Positions 15,468 to 23,647 of a DNA stretch of 30,788 nucleotides are shown here, one piece after another. Origin of the DNA: CALFXN01 sp964451935 (GTDB taxonomy: Bacteria > Synergistota > Synergistia > Synergistales > Aminobacteriaceae); contig CAYVKE010000025.1 of the NCBI GenBank assembly GCA_964451935.1, positions 1 to 30,788 of the forward strand. Direction: 5' to 3'. The notes beneath the pieces were generated by a model. The model worked only from the letters and a program-made list of their open reading frames with translations. It was not told the DNA's origin and searched no databases. How positions within the stretch are numbered: the first letter of the stretch is position 1; every line of letters begins with the position of its first letter. A program made the translations under genes and the position numbers.

Positions 15468-17504
15468 GTGCTGAAAACCGTGAAACATCTCCTGCTCGGC
15501 GTTCTTCTCATCGTCCTCGCGGGATCGGTCCTTCTCGTCTCGGACTACCGGGGGCGCGTGGGGAACGCGAGGCTTTCCGGCGGCGACCCGGCGGCTGCGC
15601 TGCACCGGAAGGTCCGCTCCGGCGAGCCGGTCCGTGCCGCGATTCTCACGTGGAATTCGTCCGTCACTCTGGAGGAAACACGCCGGGGGCTTCTGACGGC
15701 GCTGGCGGAGCGCGGCTTCGCGAACGGCGAAGGGCTCGACCTTCAGGTGTTCTCGCCCGAGGGGGATATGCCCGCCGCCGTGAGCATGGCCCAGAACGCC
15801 TGCGGCGGCGAATACGACCTGGTGCTCACCATCAGCACGCCCATGTTGCAGGTCGCGGCTGCGGCGAACAAGGCGGGGAAGGCCGTTCACGTGTTCGGCG
15901 CCGTGACGGACCCGTACGCCGCCGGAGTGGGTATAAACAGGGAAAACCACAGGGACCACCCCGCATGGCTCGCGGGCGTTGGAACCTTTCAGCCGGTCCG
16001 CGAGGCGGTGCTGCTTTGCCGCAGGCTCTACCCCGGCCTGAAGCGCGTCGGAACGGTGATGAATCCGTCCGAGGCGTGTTCCCGGGCCTGCTTCGATCTG
16101 GCGAAGAAGACGTGCGAGGAGATCGGAATCGAGTTCCTCTCTGTGACGGCGGACAATTCGTCGGCGGTCTACGAAGCCGCCTCGGCGCTGACGTCGCAGG
16201 GGATCCAGGCCTTCATCGTCGGCGGGGACAACACCGTGGAGTCGGCCTTCGAGTCGCTCGTTCGGGCGGCGGACGCGGCGGGAATCCCCGTCATCGGGTA
16301 CGCCGCCGCGAACGCGAGAAAGGGGGCGCTCGCCGGTCTCGGCGCCGATTATGTTGATGTGGGACGCTTCCAGGGGTATCTGGCCGCCGAGATCCTGAAG
16401 GGGGCGTCGCCCGCCGACATCCCCGTCGAGAATGTCATGCCGCTGAAGTGTTCCCTGAATACGACGGTTCTGAAGAAGCTGAAGGAGCCGTGGAGCATTC
16501 CTCCGGACGTCGAGGCGCAGGCGGCGGAGATCATCGACGAGTCGGGCGTTCATGCGGTCTCGCGGGACCGCGCGGCGGCGCTCCCCACGCCCGTCGTCGC
16601 CCGCCCGAGGACGTTGCGATTCCTCGATTACGTCGAATCCGCGCCCGCCGAGGCGACGCTCCGCGGGTTCCGCAAGGCGCTGCGGGACGCGGGGTGGACG
16701 GAAGGGAAGGAGTACGTCCTCTCCGTTTCCAACGCGCAGGGGGACATGCCGACGCTCTCCGCCATGATCGACGACGTTCCGGGCCGGAACGCGGACGTCC
16801 TGGTCCTCACGTCCACGCCGGCGCTCCAGGCCGCGCTTCGGAAGGTCCGCACGATCCCGGTGATCTTCGGCGTCGTGGCCAATCCCATTGCGGCGGGGGC
16901 CGGGACGAGCGACGCGGACCACCTTCCGAACGTGACGGGCGTCTCGTCCGCGTCGGCTTACGCGGAGGGCGTCGCGGCGACGCTCGGCTGCGTCCCGGGA
17001 GCGAAGCGCGTCGGGACGCTCGTGAATCCGTCGGAAGCCAATTGCGTCTACAACCTCGAACGCGTCACGGAAGAACTCGCCGCGCGGGGCGTCGAATGCG
17101 TCTCCGTCCCCGTCTCGACGCCCGCCGAGATCTCCGACGGCATCCGGGCGCTGCTTTCGAGGAACGTCGACGCGGTGCTCCAGGTCGTCGGGAATATCTT
17201 CATGTCGTCGTTCGCCCCGATCTCGAAGGCGTGCCTCAATGCGCGGGTTCCGCTCTTCGCCTTCGACACGAGCGTCGCGACGGACGGAGGCGCGGCCGTG
17301 ACTGTGGCCCGGGACTACGAGGACGGGGGCCAGGAGATGGGGCGGCTCGCCGTTCGCGTGCTCGGCGGCGAAAGCCCCGCGTCGATTCCGTTCGAGACGA
17401 TCGGCCGAACGGTCGTCACGATCAACGAGGCGAACGTCCGGCGGTACGGACTGACGGTTCCGGAGGACCTGCGGCGGCGGGCGCGATCGGTTCCGGGCGA
17501 GTGA
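15468..17504 (+). CDS. ABC transporter substrate-binding protein with two tandem domains
   Basis: This gene encodes 678 residues. The GTG at 15468 has GGAGG 7 nt upstream. One N-terminal hydrophobic segment (about 5-24, HLLLGVLLIVLAGSVLLVS) is a signal anchor or signal peptide; no lipobox Cys follows. Two copies of the same periplasmic-binding fold follow (about 50-340 and 365-665). Each has an LVLT-type strand with STPxLQ, a GxVxNP or GAVTDP segment, and KRVGT(V/L)xNPSEA. Both belong to the ABC_sub_bind family that includes TrpX. Most members have one domain, so the in-gene duplication is notable. It begins an operon with a STAS protein, permease and ATPase. The ligand is unknown; an aromatic amino acid is plausible from family and neighbours. 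Confidence 0.9.
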   Translation: MLKTVKHLLLGVLLIVLAGSVLLVSDYRGRVGNARLSGGDPAAALHRKVRSGEPVRAAILTWNSSVTLEETRRGLLTALAERGFANGEGLDLQVFSPEGDMPAAVSMAQNACGGEYDLVLTISTPMLQVAAAANKAGKAVHVFGAVTDPYAAGVGINRENHRDHPAWLAGVGTFQPVREAVLLCRRLYPGLKRVGTVMNPSEACSRACFDLAKKTCEEIGIEFLSVTADNSSAVYEAASALTSQGIQAFIVGGDNTVESAFESLVRAADAAGIPVIGYAAANARKGALAGLGADYVDVGRFQGYLAAEILKGASPADIPVENVMPLKCSLNTTVLKKLKEPWSIPPDVEAQAAEIIDESGVHAVSRDRAAALPTPVVARPRTLRFLDYVESAPAEATLRGFRKALRDAGWTEGKEYVLSVSNAQGDMPTLSAMIDDVPGRNADVLVLTSTPALQAALRKVRTIPVIFGVVANPIAAGAGTSDADHLPNVTGVSSASAYAEGVAATLGCVPGAKRVGTLVNPSEANCVYNLERVTEELAARGVECVSVPVSTPAEISDGIRALLSRNVDAVLQVVGNIFMSSFAPISKACLNARVPLFAFDTSVATDGGAAVTVARDYEDGGQEMGRLAVRVLGGESPASIPFETIGRTVVTINEANVRRYGLTVPEDLRRRARSVPGE

Positions 17505-17523
17505 CGGAAGGAGACGTGGAAGC

Positions 17524-18707
17524 GTGCTGATAGAACGACGCGAGGAGAAAAACGGACTGACCCTTGTGCTTCGGGGCCGGCTGGACGCGGGGCATTGCCG
17601 GAATCTGGAGGACGAGCTGGAAAGCGCGCTGCGTCGCGGGGCGTTCCGTGTCGCGCTCGATATGGACGGCGTGGTTTTCCTGAGTTCCGCGGGAATCCGG
17701 AGCCTGCTGCGCTACAAGAAGACGCTGGCGTCGCTCGGCGGCGATCTGTCCGTCCGGCGGCCGTCGGAGTTCGTCCGCGAGATTCTTGGAATGGTCGGCA
17801 TGAACGCCGTCTTCTTCGATTCGGATGACGCAGCCCCGGCCCGTTCGACGGAGGCGGTCACGCGGTACGACCTGGCGTCGCCGGGCGGCTTCGCGGTCGA
17901 GCTGCCTGCGCCGGGCGAGTCGCGCGCGTTCGGCCCGGGCGTCTGGGGGCTCGGCGTCGGTTCGTTCGAGGGGGGAGCGGGCGTTCCCGGCGAGGTGCTG
18001 GCCGCGGAGGGGTTCGCCCTGATGCTGCCTCCCGGCGACGGCGAGATGCCGGACTTCATGGCCGCGTCGGGGGATTTCGTCCCCTCGGTGCATTTTTCGT
18101 CCGGCCTGACGCTTCGCGGGGAGCCGTCCTGCTGCCTGCGGTTCGTCGAGGAACTGCCCGGGATTTCCCTCTCGCGGCTCGCGCGGAGCGCCCTCGACGC
18201 GACCGGGGGAGACGCCGCCGCGCTGGCGATCGTGGGGGAGACTTCGGGGCTCGTCGGCGCGAGCCGGAACCTGCGCCCGACGGAAGGCGGGGCCGTTTCG
18301 CAGACGGACGGGGATTTCTTCGCCTTCCCGGCCGTTCGGGAGCATCTCGCCTACTGGCCGGAGAAGCGGTACGACCGGCATCTGGCCGTCGTGGCCGGAG
18401 TGGCGGTCCGCGGCGATCCCGGCGCGCTGGCGCCGCAGGTGCGCGTCCTGGGCGACGGGGACGACCTGAAGGGGCACTTCCACGGGGCGGTGTTTCCGTT
18501 CCGGGCCATCCCGCAGGGCAGGGTGGAGCTTCGCTCCNNNNNNNNNNNNNNNNNNNNNNNNNNNNNNNNNNNNNNNNNNNNNNNNNNNNNNNNNNNNNNN
18601 NNNNNNNNNNNNNNNNNNNNNNNATCTCCGGCGCGGGAGAGAGCGCGTTCCTGAGCGGCGCGCTTTGGGCGGGGCCGCTGGCGGCGCCCGAAGGAGGAAA
18701 ATCATGA
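17524..18707 (+). CDS. STAS-domain protein with unknown C-terminal domain, interrupted by scaffold gap
   Basis: The GTG at 17524 has GGAAGGAG upstream. Residues 1-100 are a STAS domain: LVLRGRLDAGHCRNLEDEL, then FLSSAGIRSLLRYKK with the Ser-Ser-Ala-Gly segment that is phosphorylated in anti-sigma antagonists. The rest (about 110-390) is a domain I do not recognise, with VHFSSGLTLRGEPSCCLRF, LAIVGETSGLVGAS, FPAVREHLAYWP and GHFHGAVFPFR. The 86-N gap at 18538 has the wrong length: only a different phase gives a sensible end (ISGAGESAFLSGALWAGPL and on) with TGA at 18705-18707 overlapping the permease ATG. Position inside the operon suggests it regulates the transporter or signals from it. Confidence 0.75.
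18538..18623. other. Scaffold gap (86 N) in the STAS-protein gene
   Basis: A run of 86 N. The coding phase before and after fits only if the true gap is one base longer, or otherwise congruent modulo 3, so the length is an estimate. Confidence 0.95.
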
Positions 18708-19633
18708 GTCTTCTGACCGGCGCTCTCACGATGGGGTGCATCCTCGCGCTGATGGCCCTCGGGGTCTTCCTCACCTTCCGGATCTTCGGCTTCGCGGACC
18801 TGGCGACCGACAGCGTCCTCACGCTCGGGGCCGCCACGGCGGCGGTGCTTCTGACGCGGGGCGTCCCGCCCGTCCCGGCGACCCTCGCGGCGACCGGAGC
18901 GGGGATGCTCGCCGGATGCGTCACGGGCGCGCTGCACACCCGCCTGAAGATCAACAACCTGCTCTGCGGCATACTGGTGATGACGGGGCTGTATTCCGTC
19001 AACCTCAGGATCATGGGCGGAAGCAACGTCCCGCTGTCCCATACGGCGACGATGGTCGACATGGCCGGGGCCGCGGCCCGGCGGCTGACCGGGGTCGAGA
19101 CGGTCCGGATCTCCGTCTGGGAGATTCCCTCGGGCGATCTGGCCGTCCTCGCCGGGGCCTTCCTGCTGGCGTGCCTCCTGGGGCTGGCGCTCCGCGCCTT
19201 TTTCCGGACGGATTTCGGCGTCGCGCTCCGGGCGTCGGGCGACAACGCGCAGTCGGCGCTGGCGCAGGGCGTGAGCGCGCCCGACATGCTGCTCTTCAGC
19301 CTCATGATCGCCGGAGGGCTGTCGGCCCTCGCGGGGGCGCTGATGGCGCAGTATCAGGGGTTCGCCGACGTCCAGATGGGGGTGGGAACCCTGGTTCTCG
19401 GGCTCGCGAGCGTCATCATGGGGCAGGCGCTCGTGCGCACGCGGTCGCTCGGAATCTCGCTGGCCGGGGCCGTGATGGGCTCGATCCTGTTCCGGCTGCT
19501 CGTTTCCATCGCGCTCCGCTGGGGGCTCAACCCGAACGACCTCAAGCTCATCACGGCGCTGTTCGTCCTCGCGACGCTGGTGCTGCCGAACGTCGCATCT
19601 CGTTTCCGGAAGGGGGGAGCGCGCCGTGCTTGA
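18704..19633 (+). CDS. ABC transporter permease (TrpY-like, BPD_transp_2 family)
   Basis: This gene encodes 309 residues with 8-9 hydrophobic segments. The start MSLLTGALTMGCILALMALGVFLTFRI has AAGGAGG at 18691-18697, and its ATG overlaps the stop of the STAS gene (ATGA). RIFGFADLATDSVLTLGAA and the cytoplasmic-loop stretch GVALRASGDNAQSALAQGVS are typical of permeases of the branched-chain/TrpXYZ class. It is the only permease of the operon, so it probably acts as a homodimer in the inner membrane. It overlaps the ATPase gene by 8 nt. Confidence 0.92.
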   Translation: MSLLTGALTMGCILALMALGVFLTFRIFGFADLATDSVLTLGAATAAVLLTRGVPPVPATLAATGAGMLAGCVTGALHTRLKINNLLCGILVMTGLYSVNLRIMGGSNVPLSHTATMVDMAGAAARRLTGVETVRISVWEIPSGDLAVLAGAFLLACLLGLALRAFFRTDFGVALRASGDNAQSALAQGVSAPDMLLFSLMIAGGLSALAGALMAQYQGFADVQMGVGTLVLGLASVIMGQALVRTRSLGISLAGAVMGSILFRLLVSIALRWGLNPNDLKLITALFVLATLVLPNVASRFRKGGARRA

Positions 19634-20438
19634 CATCCGCGGGATCGTGAAGACCTTCCACCCCGGCACGGAGAACGAGGTCCGGGCGCTGCGCGGGGTG
19701 GACCTGCGCGTCGAGGACGGCTCGTTCGTCGTCGTCATCGGGACGAACGGCTCGGGAAAATCCACGCTTCAGAACGCCGTATCCGGGAGCTTCATCGTCG
19801 ACGAGGGGCGCATTTTGCTCGCGGAGCGCGATATCACGCGATGGCCCGAACACAAGCGCGCGTCGCTCATCGGCCGGGTATTCCAGAATCCGTTCAGCGG
19901 CACGGCCCCGGGAATGTCCGTCGGCGAGAACCTCGCGCTGGCGGAGCGTCGCGGCCTTCGCCGCACGCTGCGGATGAACGCGTCGGTGCGGTTGCGCGAC
20001 GAACTCGCCGAACGCGTGCGCTGCCTGGGCATGGGGCTCGAAAACCGGCTGGACAACGAGATCGGCTCCCTTTCCGGGGGGCAGCGGCAGGCGCTGACGC
20101 TGCTGATGGCGACGCTGCGCCGTCCCGAGCTGCTGCTGCTCGACGAGCATACGGCGGCCCTCGACCCGCGCGCGGCGGAGATGGTCATCCGCGTCACGGA
20201 CGCCCTCGTGCGCGAGGGGAAACTCACGACGCTGATGGTGACGCACTCGATGCAGCAGGCCGTGAACCTCGGGGACCGGCTCGTCATGATGCACCGGGGG
20301 CGCATCGTCGCCGACATTTCCGGCGCGGAGAAAAATCGCCTGCGCCCCGGCGACCTTCTGGACCGGTTCGACGCCATCAAGCGCCGGGAGCAGATCGACC
20401 CGTCGGTCGCGGAGATGCTCCGGGAGACGTACGTCTAG
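19626..20438 (+). CDS. ABC transporter ATP-binding protein (TrpZ-like)
   Basis: This gene encodes 270 residues with a GTG start inside the permease gene end, preceded by a GGGGGAG ribosome site. Walker A is GTNGSGKST (about residues 38-46), the Q-loop VFQNPFSG, the signature LSGGQ, Walker B LLLLDEHTAALDP and the switch His in VTHSMQQA. All key residues are present. The protein powers uptake of the ligand bound by the tandem-domain binding protein. No T-run terminator follows; a GC-rich hairpin lies at 20509-20533. Confidence 0.95.
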   Translation: MLDIRGIVKTFHPGTENEVRALRGVDLRVEDGSFVVVIGTNGSGKSTLQNAVSGSFIVDEGRILLAERDITRWPEHKRASLIGRVFQNPFSGTAPGMSVGENLALAERRGLRRTLRMNASVRLRDELAERVRCLGMGLENRLDNEIGSLSGGQRQALTLLMATLRRPELLLLDEHTAALDPRAAEMVIRVTDALVREGKLTTLMVTHSMQQAVNLGDRLVMMHRGRIVADISGAEKNRLRPGDLLDRFDAIKRREQIDPSVAEMLRETYV

Positions 20439-20508
20439 GCGAGGCGGGGGAACCGTAAAAATAACTATCCGGCGAACGGCGTTCTGTGGTAGCCTTCGGA
20501 TATCGGGG

Positions 20509-20533
20509 CCGGGCCGCGGAGTCTGCGGCCCGG
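20509..20533 (+). promoter_or_regulatory. GC-rich hairpin in leader of the flavodoxin-like gene
   Basis: CCGGGCCGC (20509-20517) and GCGGCCCGG (20525-20533) form a perfect 9-bp stem with a 7-nt loop, ending 6 nt before the strong GGAGGAGGGG ribosome site. There is no U-tract. It may end the ABC operon message inefficiently or shape the 5' leader of the next gene. Confidence 0.6.
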
Positions 20534-20554
20534 TCGAATGGAGGAGGGGGCACG

Positions 20555-21178
20555 ATGAAGGTTCTTCTGATCAACGGAAGCCCGCACGCGAACGGATGCA
20601 CGTTCACGGCGCTGAGCGAGGTCGCGTCGCAGCTCGGGAAGCACGGAATCGAAACGCGGATGTTCCACATCGGAAACAGGCCGATCCAGGATTGCACGGC
20701 CTGCGGCGCGTGCGCGAAGACGGGGTATTGCGTCTTCAGGGACGACGCGGTGAACGAGTGCATCGACCTGCTCAAGGCCTCGGACGGGCTCGTCGTGGGC
20801 TCTCCGGTCTATTTCGCGGGTCCTGTGGGGCAGATCACGTCCTTTCTCGACCGGATGTTCTTCATGAAATCGGGCGCGTACGCGCACAAGCCGGCGGCCG
20901 CGGTCGTGAGTTGCCGCCGGGGCGGGGCGAGCGCGTCGTTCGACCGGCTGAACAAGTACTTCACGATCGCGCGGATGCCCGTCGTGTCGTCGCAGTACTG
21001 GAACAGCGTCCACGGCAACACGCCCGAAGAGGTCCGGCAGGATCTCGAAGGGATGCAGACGATGCGGACGCTCGGCGAGAACATGGCGTGGATGCTTGCG
21101 TCCATCGCGGCGGGAAAGGCGGCCGGCGTTCCGCTCCCGGTGTCCGAACAGCGGGCGCAGACGAACTTCATCCGATAG
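20555..21178 (+). CDS. Flavodoxin-family NAD(P)H-dependent oxidoreductase with iron-sulfur-flavoprotein motif
   Basis: This gene encodes 207 residues; GGAGGAGGGG lies 5 nt before the ATG. The N-terminal INGSPHANGCTF is the FMN phosphate loop, and VVGSPVYFAGP with FLDRMF is typical of the NADPH-dependent FMN reductase fold. DCTACGACAKTGYC gives a CX2CX2CX5C motif, like the compact cluster motif of archaeal and anaerobe iron-sulfur flavoproteins, so a 4Fe-4S cluster beside FMN is likely. The electron donor and acceptor are unknown. It lies 116 nt after the ABC operon and overlaps the convergent araC-type gene by 11 nt. Confidence 0.88.
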   Translation: MKVLLINGSPHANGCTFTALSEVASQLGKHGIETRMFHIGNRPIQDCTACGACAKTGYCVFRDDAVNECIDLLKASDGLVVGSPVYFAGPVGQITSFLDRMFFMKSGAYAHKPAAAVVSCRRGGASASFDRLNKYFTIARMPVVSSQYWNSVHGNTPEEVRQDLEGMQTMRTLGENMAWMLASIAAGKAAGVPLPVSEQRAQTNFIR

Positions 21179-22046
21179 AAACGCCCGAACGGGGCTTCGG
21201 TGCGTCCGCCCGGACGCACCGTGCGAATGCGCCCGGCGTCATTCCAGTGATCTGTCGGAAGATGCGCGAGAAGTGGCTCTGGTCGACGAAGCCCAGCTCC
21301 GCAGCCGTCGTCGTGGCGTTCCAGCCTGCGCGCAACAGCTCCTGCGCGCGCCGGACGCGCCCCTGGAGCTGGTACGCGTGCGGCGGCAGGCCGTAGGCGC
21401 TCCGGAAGGCCCGGACGAGGCGGAAGGGGTTGCACCCCGCGGCGGCGGCGAGTTCGGGAAGCGTGACGTCCTCGGAGACGCGTTCGTCGAGGTAGATCCG
21501 GACGCGCTCCATTGTCGCGCGCGAAACGCGGTCGGGCGGCGGGGCGTCCCAGAGGGCGTGGCGGCGGATGAACCGCGCGAGGATGGCGAGCAGGCGCTCC
21601 TGCCGTTCGAGAGGCGCGCCTGCGCCCTGCTCCAGCATCCGGTGCAGCGCGCCGATGGATTCCGACAGCTCCGGGTCCGATATCGCGCCCTGCGGCAGCG
21701 GCGGGAGTCCGAGCCTGCCGGGGGCGATCCCGGACGCAGCGTCGGCGAGGATCGCCGGGTCGATGTAGAACATCCGGTAGCTCCACCCCGAGCTGTCGGC
21801 GCCGTGCCCCGTGTGCGCCTCGCCGGGGAAGACGATGGCGACGTTCCCCGCGGGCGCGACGCCGTCCATGCCGTGAAGGCGCATCGCAAGCGCTCCGCGT
21901 TCGATCGCGCCGAACGCGAACGTATCGTGCGTGTGCCACGAATAGGACTGCGACGCGTAGTCGGCGCGCAGAAGCTCCACGCCGGGCAGGTCGTCGCATC
22001 GCCAGTACCGGACCGTTTCCTTGCGCTTCCTCGTGTCTTCCGTCAC
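21168..22046 (-). CDS. AraC-family transcriptional regulator
   Basis: This gene encodes 292 residues with a GTG start and a GGGGGGAAG ribosome site. The N-terminal half is a cupin-type AraC ligand-binding domain (SQSYSWHTHDTFAFGAIERGAL). The C-terminal half has two helix-turn-helix units: VTLPELAAAAGCNPFRLVRAFRSAYGLPP and TTAAELGFVDQSHFSRIFRQITG (each continuing a known AraC pattern). It is transcribed away from the tryptophanase-like gene, with 129 nt between the two starts, so that gene is its most likely target and an aromatic amino acid its possible ligand. This is inference from position. A 10-bp hairpin (21199-21220) lies inside its 3' end. Confidence 0.92.
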   Translation of the reverse strand: MTEDTRKRKETVRYWRCDDLPGVELLRADYASQSYSWHTHDTFAFGAIERGALAMRLHGMDGVAPAGNVAIVFPGEAHTGHGADSSGWSYRMFYIDPAILADAASGIAPGRLGLPPLPQGAISDPELSESIGALHRMLEQGAGAPLERQERLLAILARFIRRHALWDAPPPDRVSRATMERVRIYLDERVSEDVTLPELAAAAGCNPFRLVRAFRSAYGLPPHAYQLQGRVRRAQELLRAGWNATTTAAELGFVDQSHFSRIFRQITGMTPGAFARCVRADAPKPRSGVSIG

Positions 22047-22175
22047 GGATTCGCTTCCCCCCGATAACGCCGCGCGATGTGTTTCGCGTCAAAATTGTAC
22101 AAGCGGACCGGACCGGACCAGTATATCCTGAGCGGAGAAAAAGATACAGAAAACGGGATAAGGGGGAATTCGGTC
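22047..22175. promoter_or_regulatory. Divergent control region between araC-type gene and tnaA
   Basis: This 129-nt spacer contains the palindrome TTGTACAA (22095-22102) next to three tandem copies of GGACC (22105-22119), then TATATC (22122-22127). TTGTAC to TATATC is 21 nt, too long for a standard promoter. That would suit an activator-dependent promoter, with the repeats as a candidate regulator site. This is inference. Confidence 0.45.
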
Positions 22176-23570
22176 ATGGTACAGCGCATTCAGCCGGAAC
22201 CGTTCCGCATCAAGATGGTGGAGCCCGTCAGCGTTCCGGACGCGGCCCAGCGCGAAGCGGCGCTCAAGGAAGGCCATTTCAACATGTTCGGGATCCGCTC
22301 GAAAGACGTCTATATCGACCTTCTGACGGACTCGGGCACGGGAGCGATGAGCAAGTATCAGTGGGCCGCCCTCATGAAGGGGGACGAGGCCTACGCGGGC
22401 GCGGACAGCTTCTACGCGCTGAAGGACGCCGTGAAGGACGTCCTCGGCTTCGACTACGTCATCCCCACCCACCAGGGGCGCGCGGCCGAAAACATCGTCT
22501 TCGGCACGCTCGTGAAGAAGGGGCAGCACATCCTCTTCAACATGCCGTTCGACACGACGAGGGCGCACGTCTTCGCGAACGGCGCGATTCCCGTCGATTG
22601 CGTCGTCGACGAGGCGTTCGATCCGGCGCTCGAAGCGCCGTTCAAGGGGAACGTCGACATCGCCAAGCTCGAAGCCGCCATCGCGAAGTACGGAGCAGAC
22701 GACATCCCGCTCATCATGGTGACGGTCACGAACAACTCCGGCGGCGGGCAGCCCGTGAGCCTCGCGAACCTCCGCGCCGCGTCGGCCGTCGCGAAGAAGC
22801 ACGGTATCCCGTTCTTCCTCGACGCGGCCCGGATGACCGAGAACGCGTGGTTCATCAAGATGCGCGAGGAAGCCTGCAAAAACATGTCCCTCGCGGAAAT
22901 CCTGAGGGCCACGATGGACACGGCGGACGCGATCGCCGTCTCCTGCAAGAAGGACCCGCTCGTGAACATCGGCGGCATGATCTGCTGCCGGACGCAGGAG
23001 ATGTACCACACGCTGCTGCCGCGCCTGATCGTGTTCGAGGGATTCGCCACCTACGGCGGCCTCGCGGGACGCGACCTCGAAGGGCTCGCGCAGGGACTCC
23101 GCGAGATGACGGACGAACAGTACATGTCGCACCGCGTCGCGCAGGTGAAGTACCTCGGCGACATTCTCGCCGAAGGCGGCGTCCCGTTCGTGAAGCCCGC
23201 GGGCGGACACGCGATCTTCCTCGACGCGGCGGCCTTCCTGCCGCACATCCCGCAGAAGTTCTACCCGGCGGACGTCCTCGGCATCGAGATCTACCGCGAG
23301 GGCGCGATCCGCGGCATCGGCCTCGGCGCACTCGCGTTCGAGACGCACGACGACGCCACCGGCGAGACGGTCCTGCCGAAACTGGAACTCTACCGCATCG
23401 CGATCAACCGCCGGTCCTACACGAACTGCCAGATGGAATACGTCGCGCAGACCATCGTCGACGTCTACAAGCGCCGCGAGAGCATCCGATACGGCCTCCG
23501 GATCTCCTACGCGCCGCCCGTCCCGGGAATCCACCACTTCCTGGCGCACCTGGAGCCGTTCGCGGTCTAG
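22176..23570 (+). CDS. tnaA: Tryptophanase-like beta-eliminating lyase
   Basis: This gene encodes 464 residues; the ATG at 22176 has AAGGGGG upstream. The overall sequence belongs to the tryptophanase/tyrosine phenol-lyase family: EPFRIKMVEPV, IDLLTDSGTGAMS, GDEAYAG, PTHQGRAAEN and the PLP lysine Lys259 in SCKKDPLVNIGG. At the residues that separate the two enzymes it looks like tryptophanase. FDTT has Asp126 (TPL has Thr), TNNSGGGQP matches the TnaA Asn, RGIGLG lacks the TPL Arg381, and HHF near the C-terminus keeps the TnaA His. Other stretches (DPLVNIGG) are TPL-like. Predicted reaction: L-tryptophan to indole, pyruvate and ammonia. No TnaC-type leader peptide was found upstream. Confidence 0.88.
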   Translation: MVQRIQPEPFRIKMVEPVSVPDAAQREAALKEGHFNMFGIRSKDVYIDLLTDSGTGAMSKYQWAALMKGDEAYAGADSFYALKDAVKDVLGFDYVIPTHQGRAAENIVFGTLVKKGQHILFNMPFDTTRAHVFANGAIPVDCVVDEAFDPALEAPFKGNVDIAKLEAAIAKYGADDIPLIMVTVTNNSGGGQPVSLANLRAASAVAKKHGIPFFLDAARMTENAWFIKMREEACKNMSLAEILRATMDTADAIAVSCKKDPLVNIGGMICCRTQEMYHTLLPRLIVFEGFATYGGLAGRDLEGLAQGLREMTDEQYMSHRVAQVKYLGDILAEGGVPFVKPAGGHAIFLDAAAFLPHIPQKFYPADVLGIEIYREGAIRGIGLGALAFETHDDATGETVLPKLELYRIAINRRSYTNCQMEYVAQTIVDVYKRRESIRYGLRISYAPPVPGIHHFLAHLEPFAV

Positions 23571-23586
23571 GCGAAGAGCGACGAAA

Positions 23587-23616
23587 AGAGGGGCGGCCCT
23601 TCGGGGCCGCCCCTCT
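23587..23616. terminator. Bidirectional terminator after tnaA and the lipoprotein gene
   Basis: AGAGGGGCGGCCC (23587-23599) and its reverse complement (23604-23616) form a 13-bp perfect stem with a TTCG tetraloop. On the minus strand TTTT follows directly, which suits the lipoprotein gene. On the plus strand the T-run comes about 18 nt later. Confidence 0.88.
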
Positions 23617-23647
23617 CGTCTTTCAGACTGTCTCTTTTTTTCGGCGC

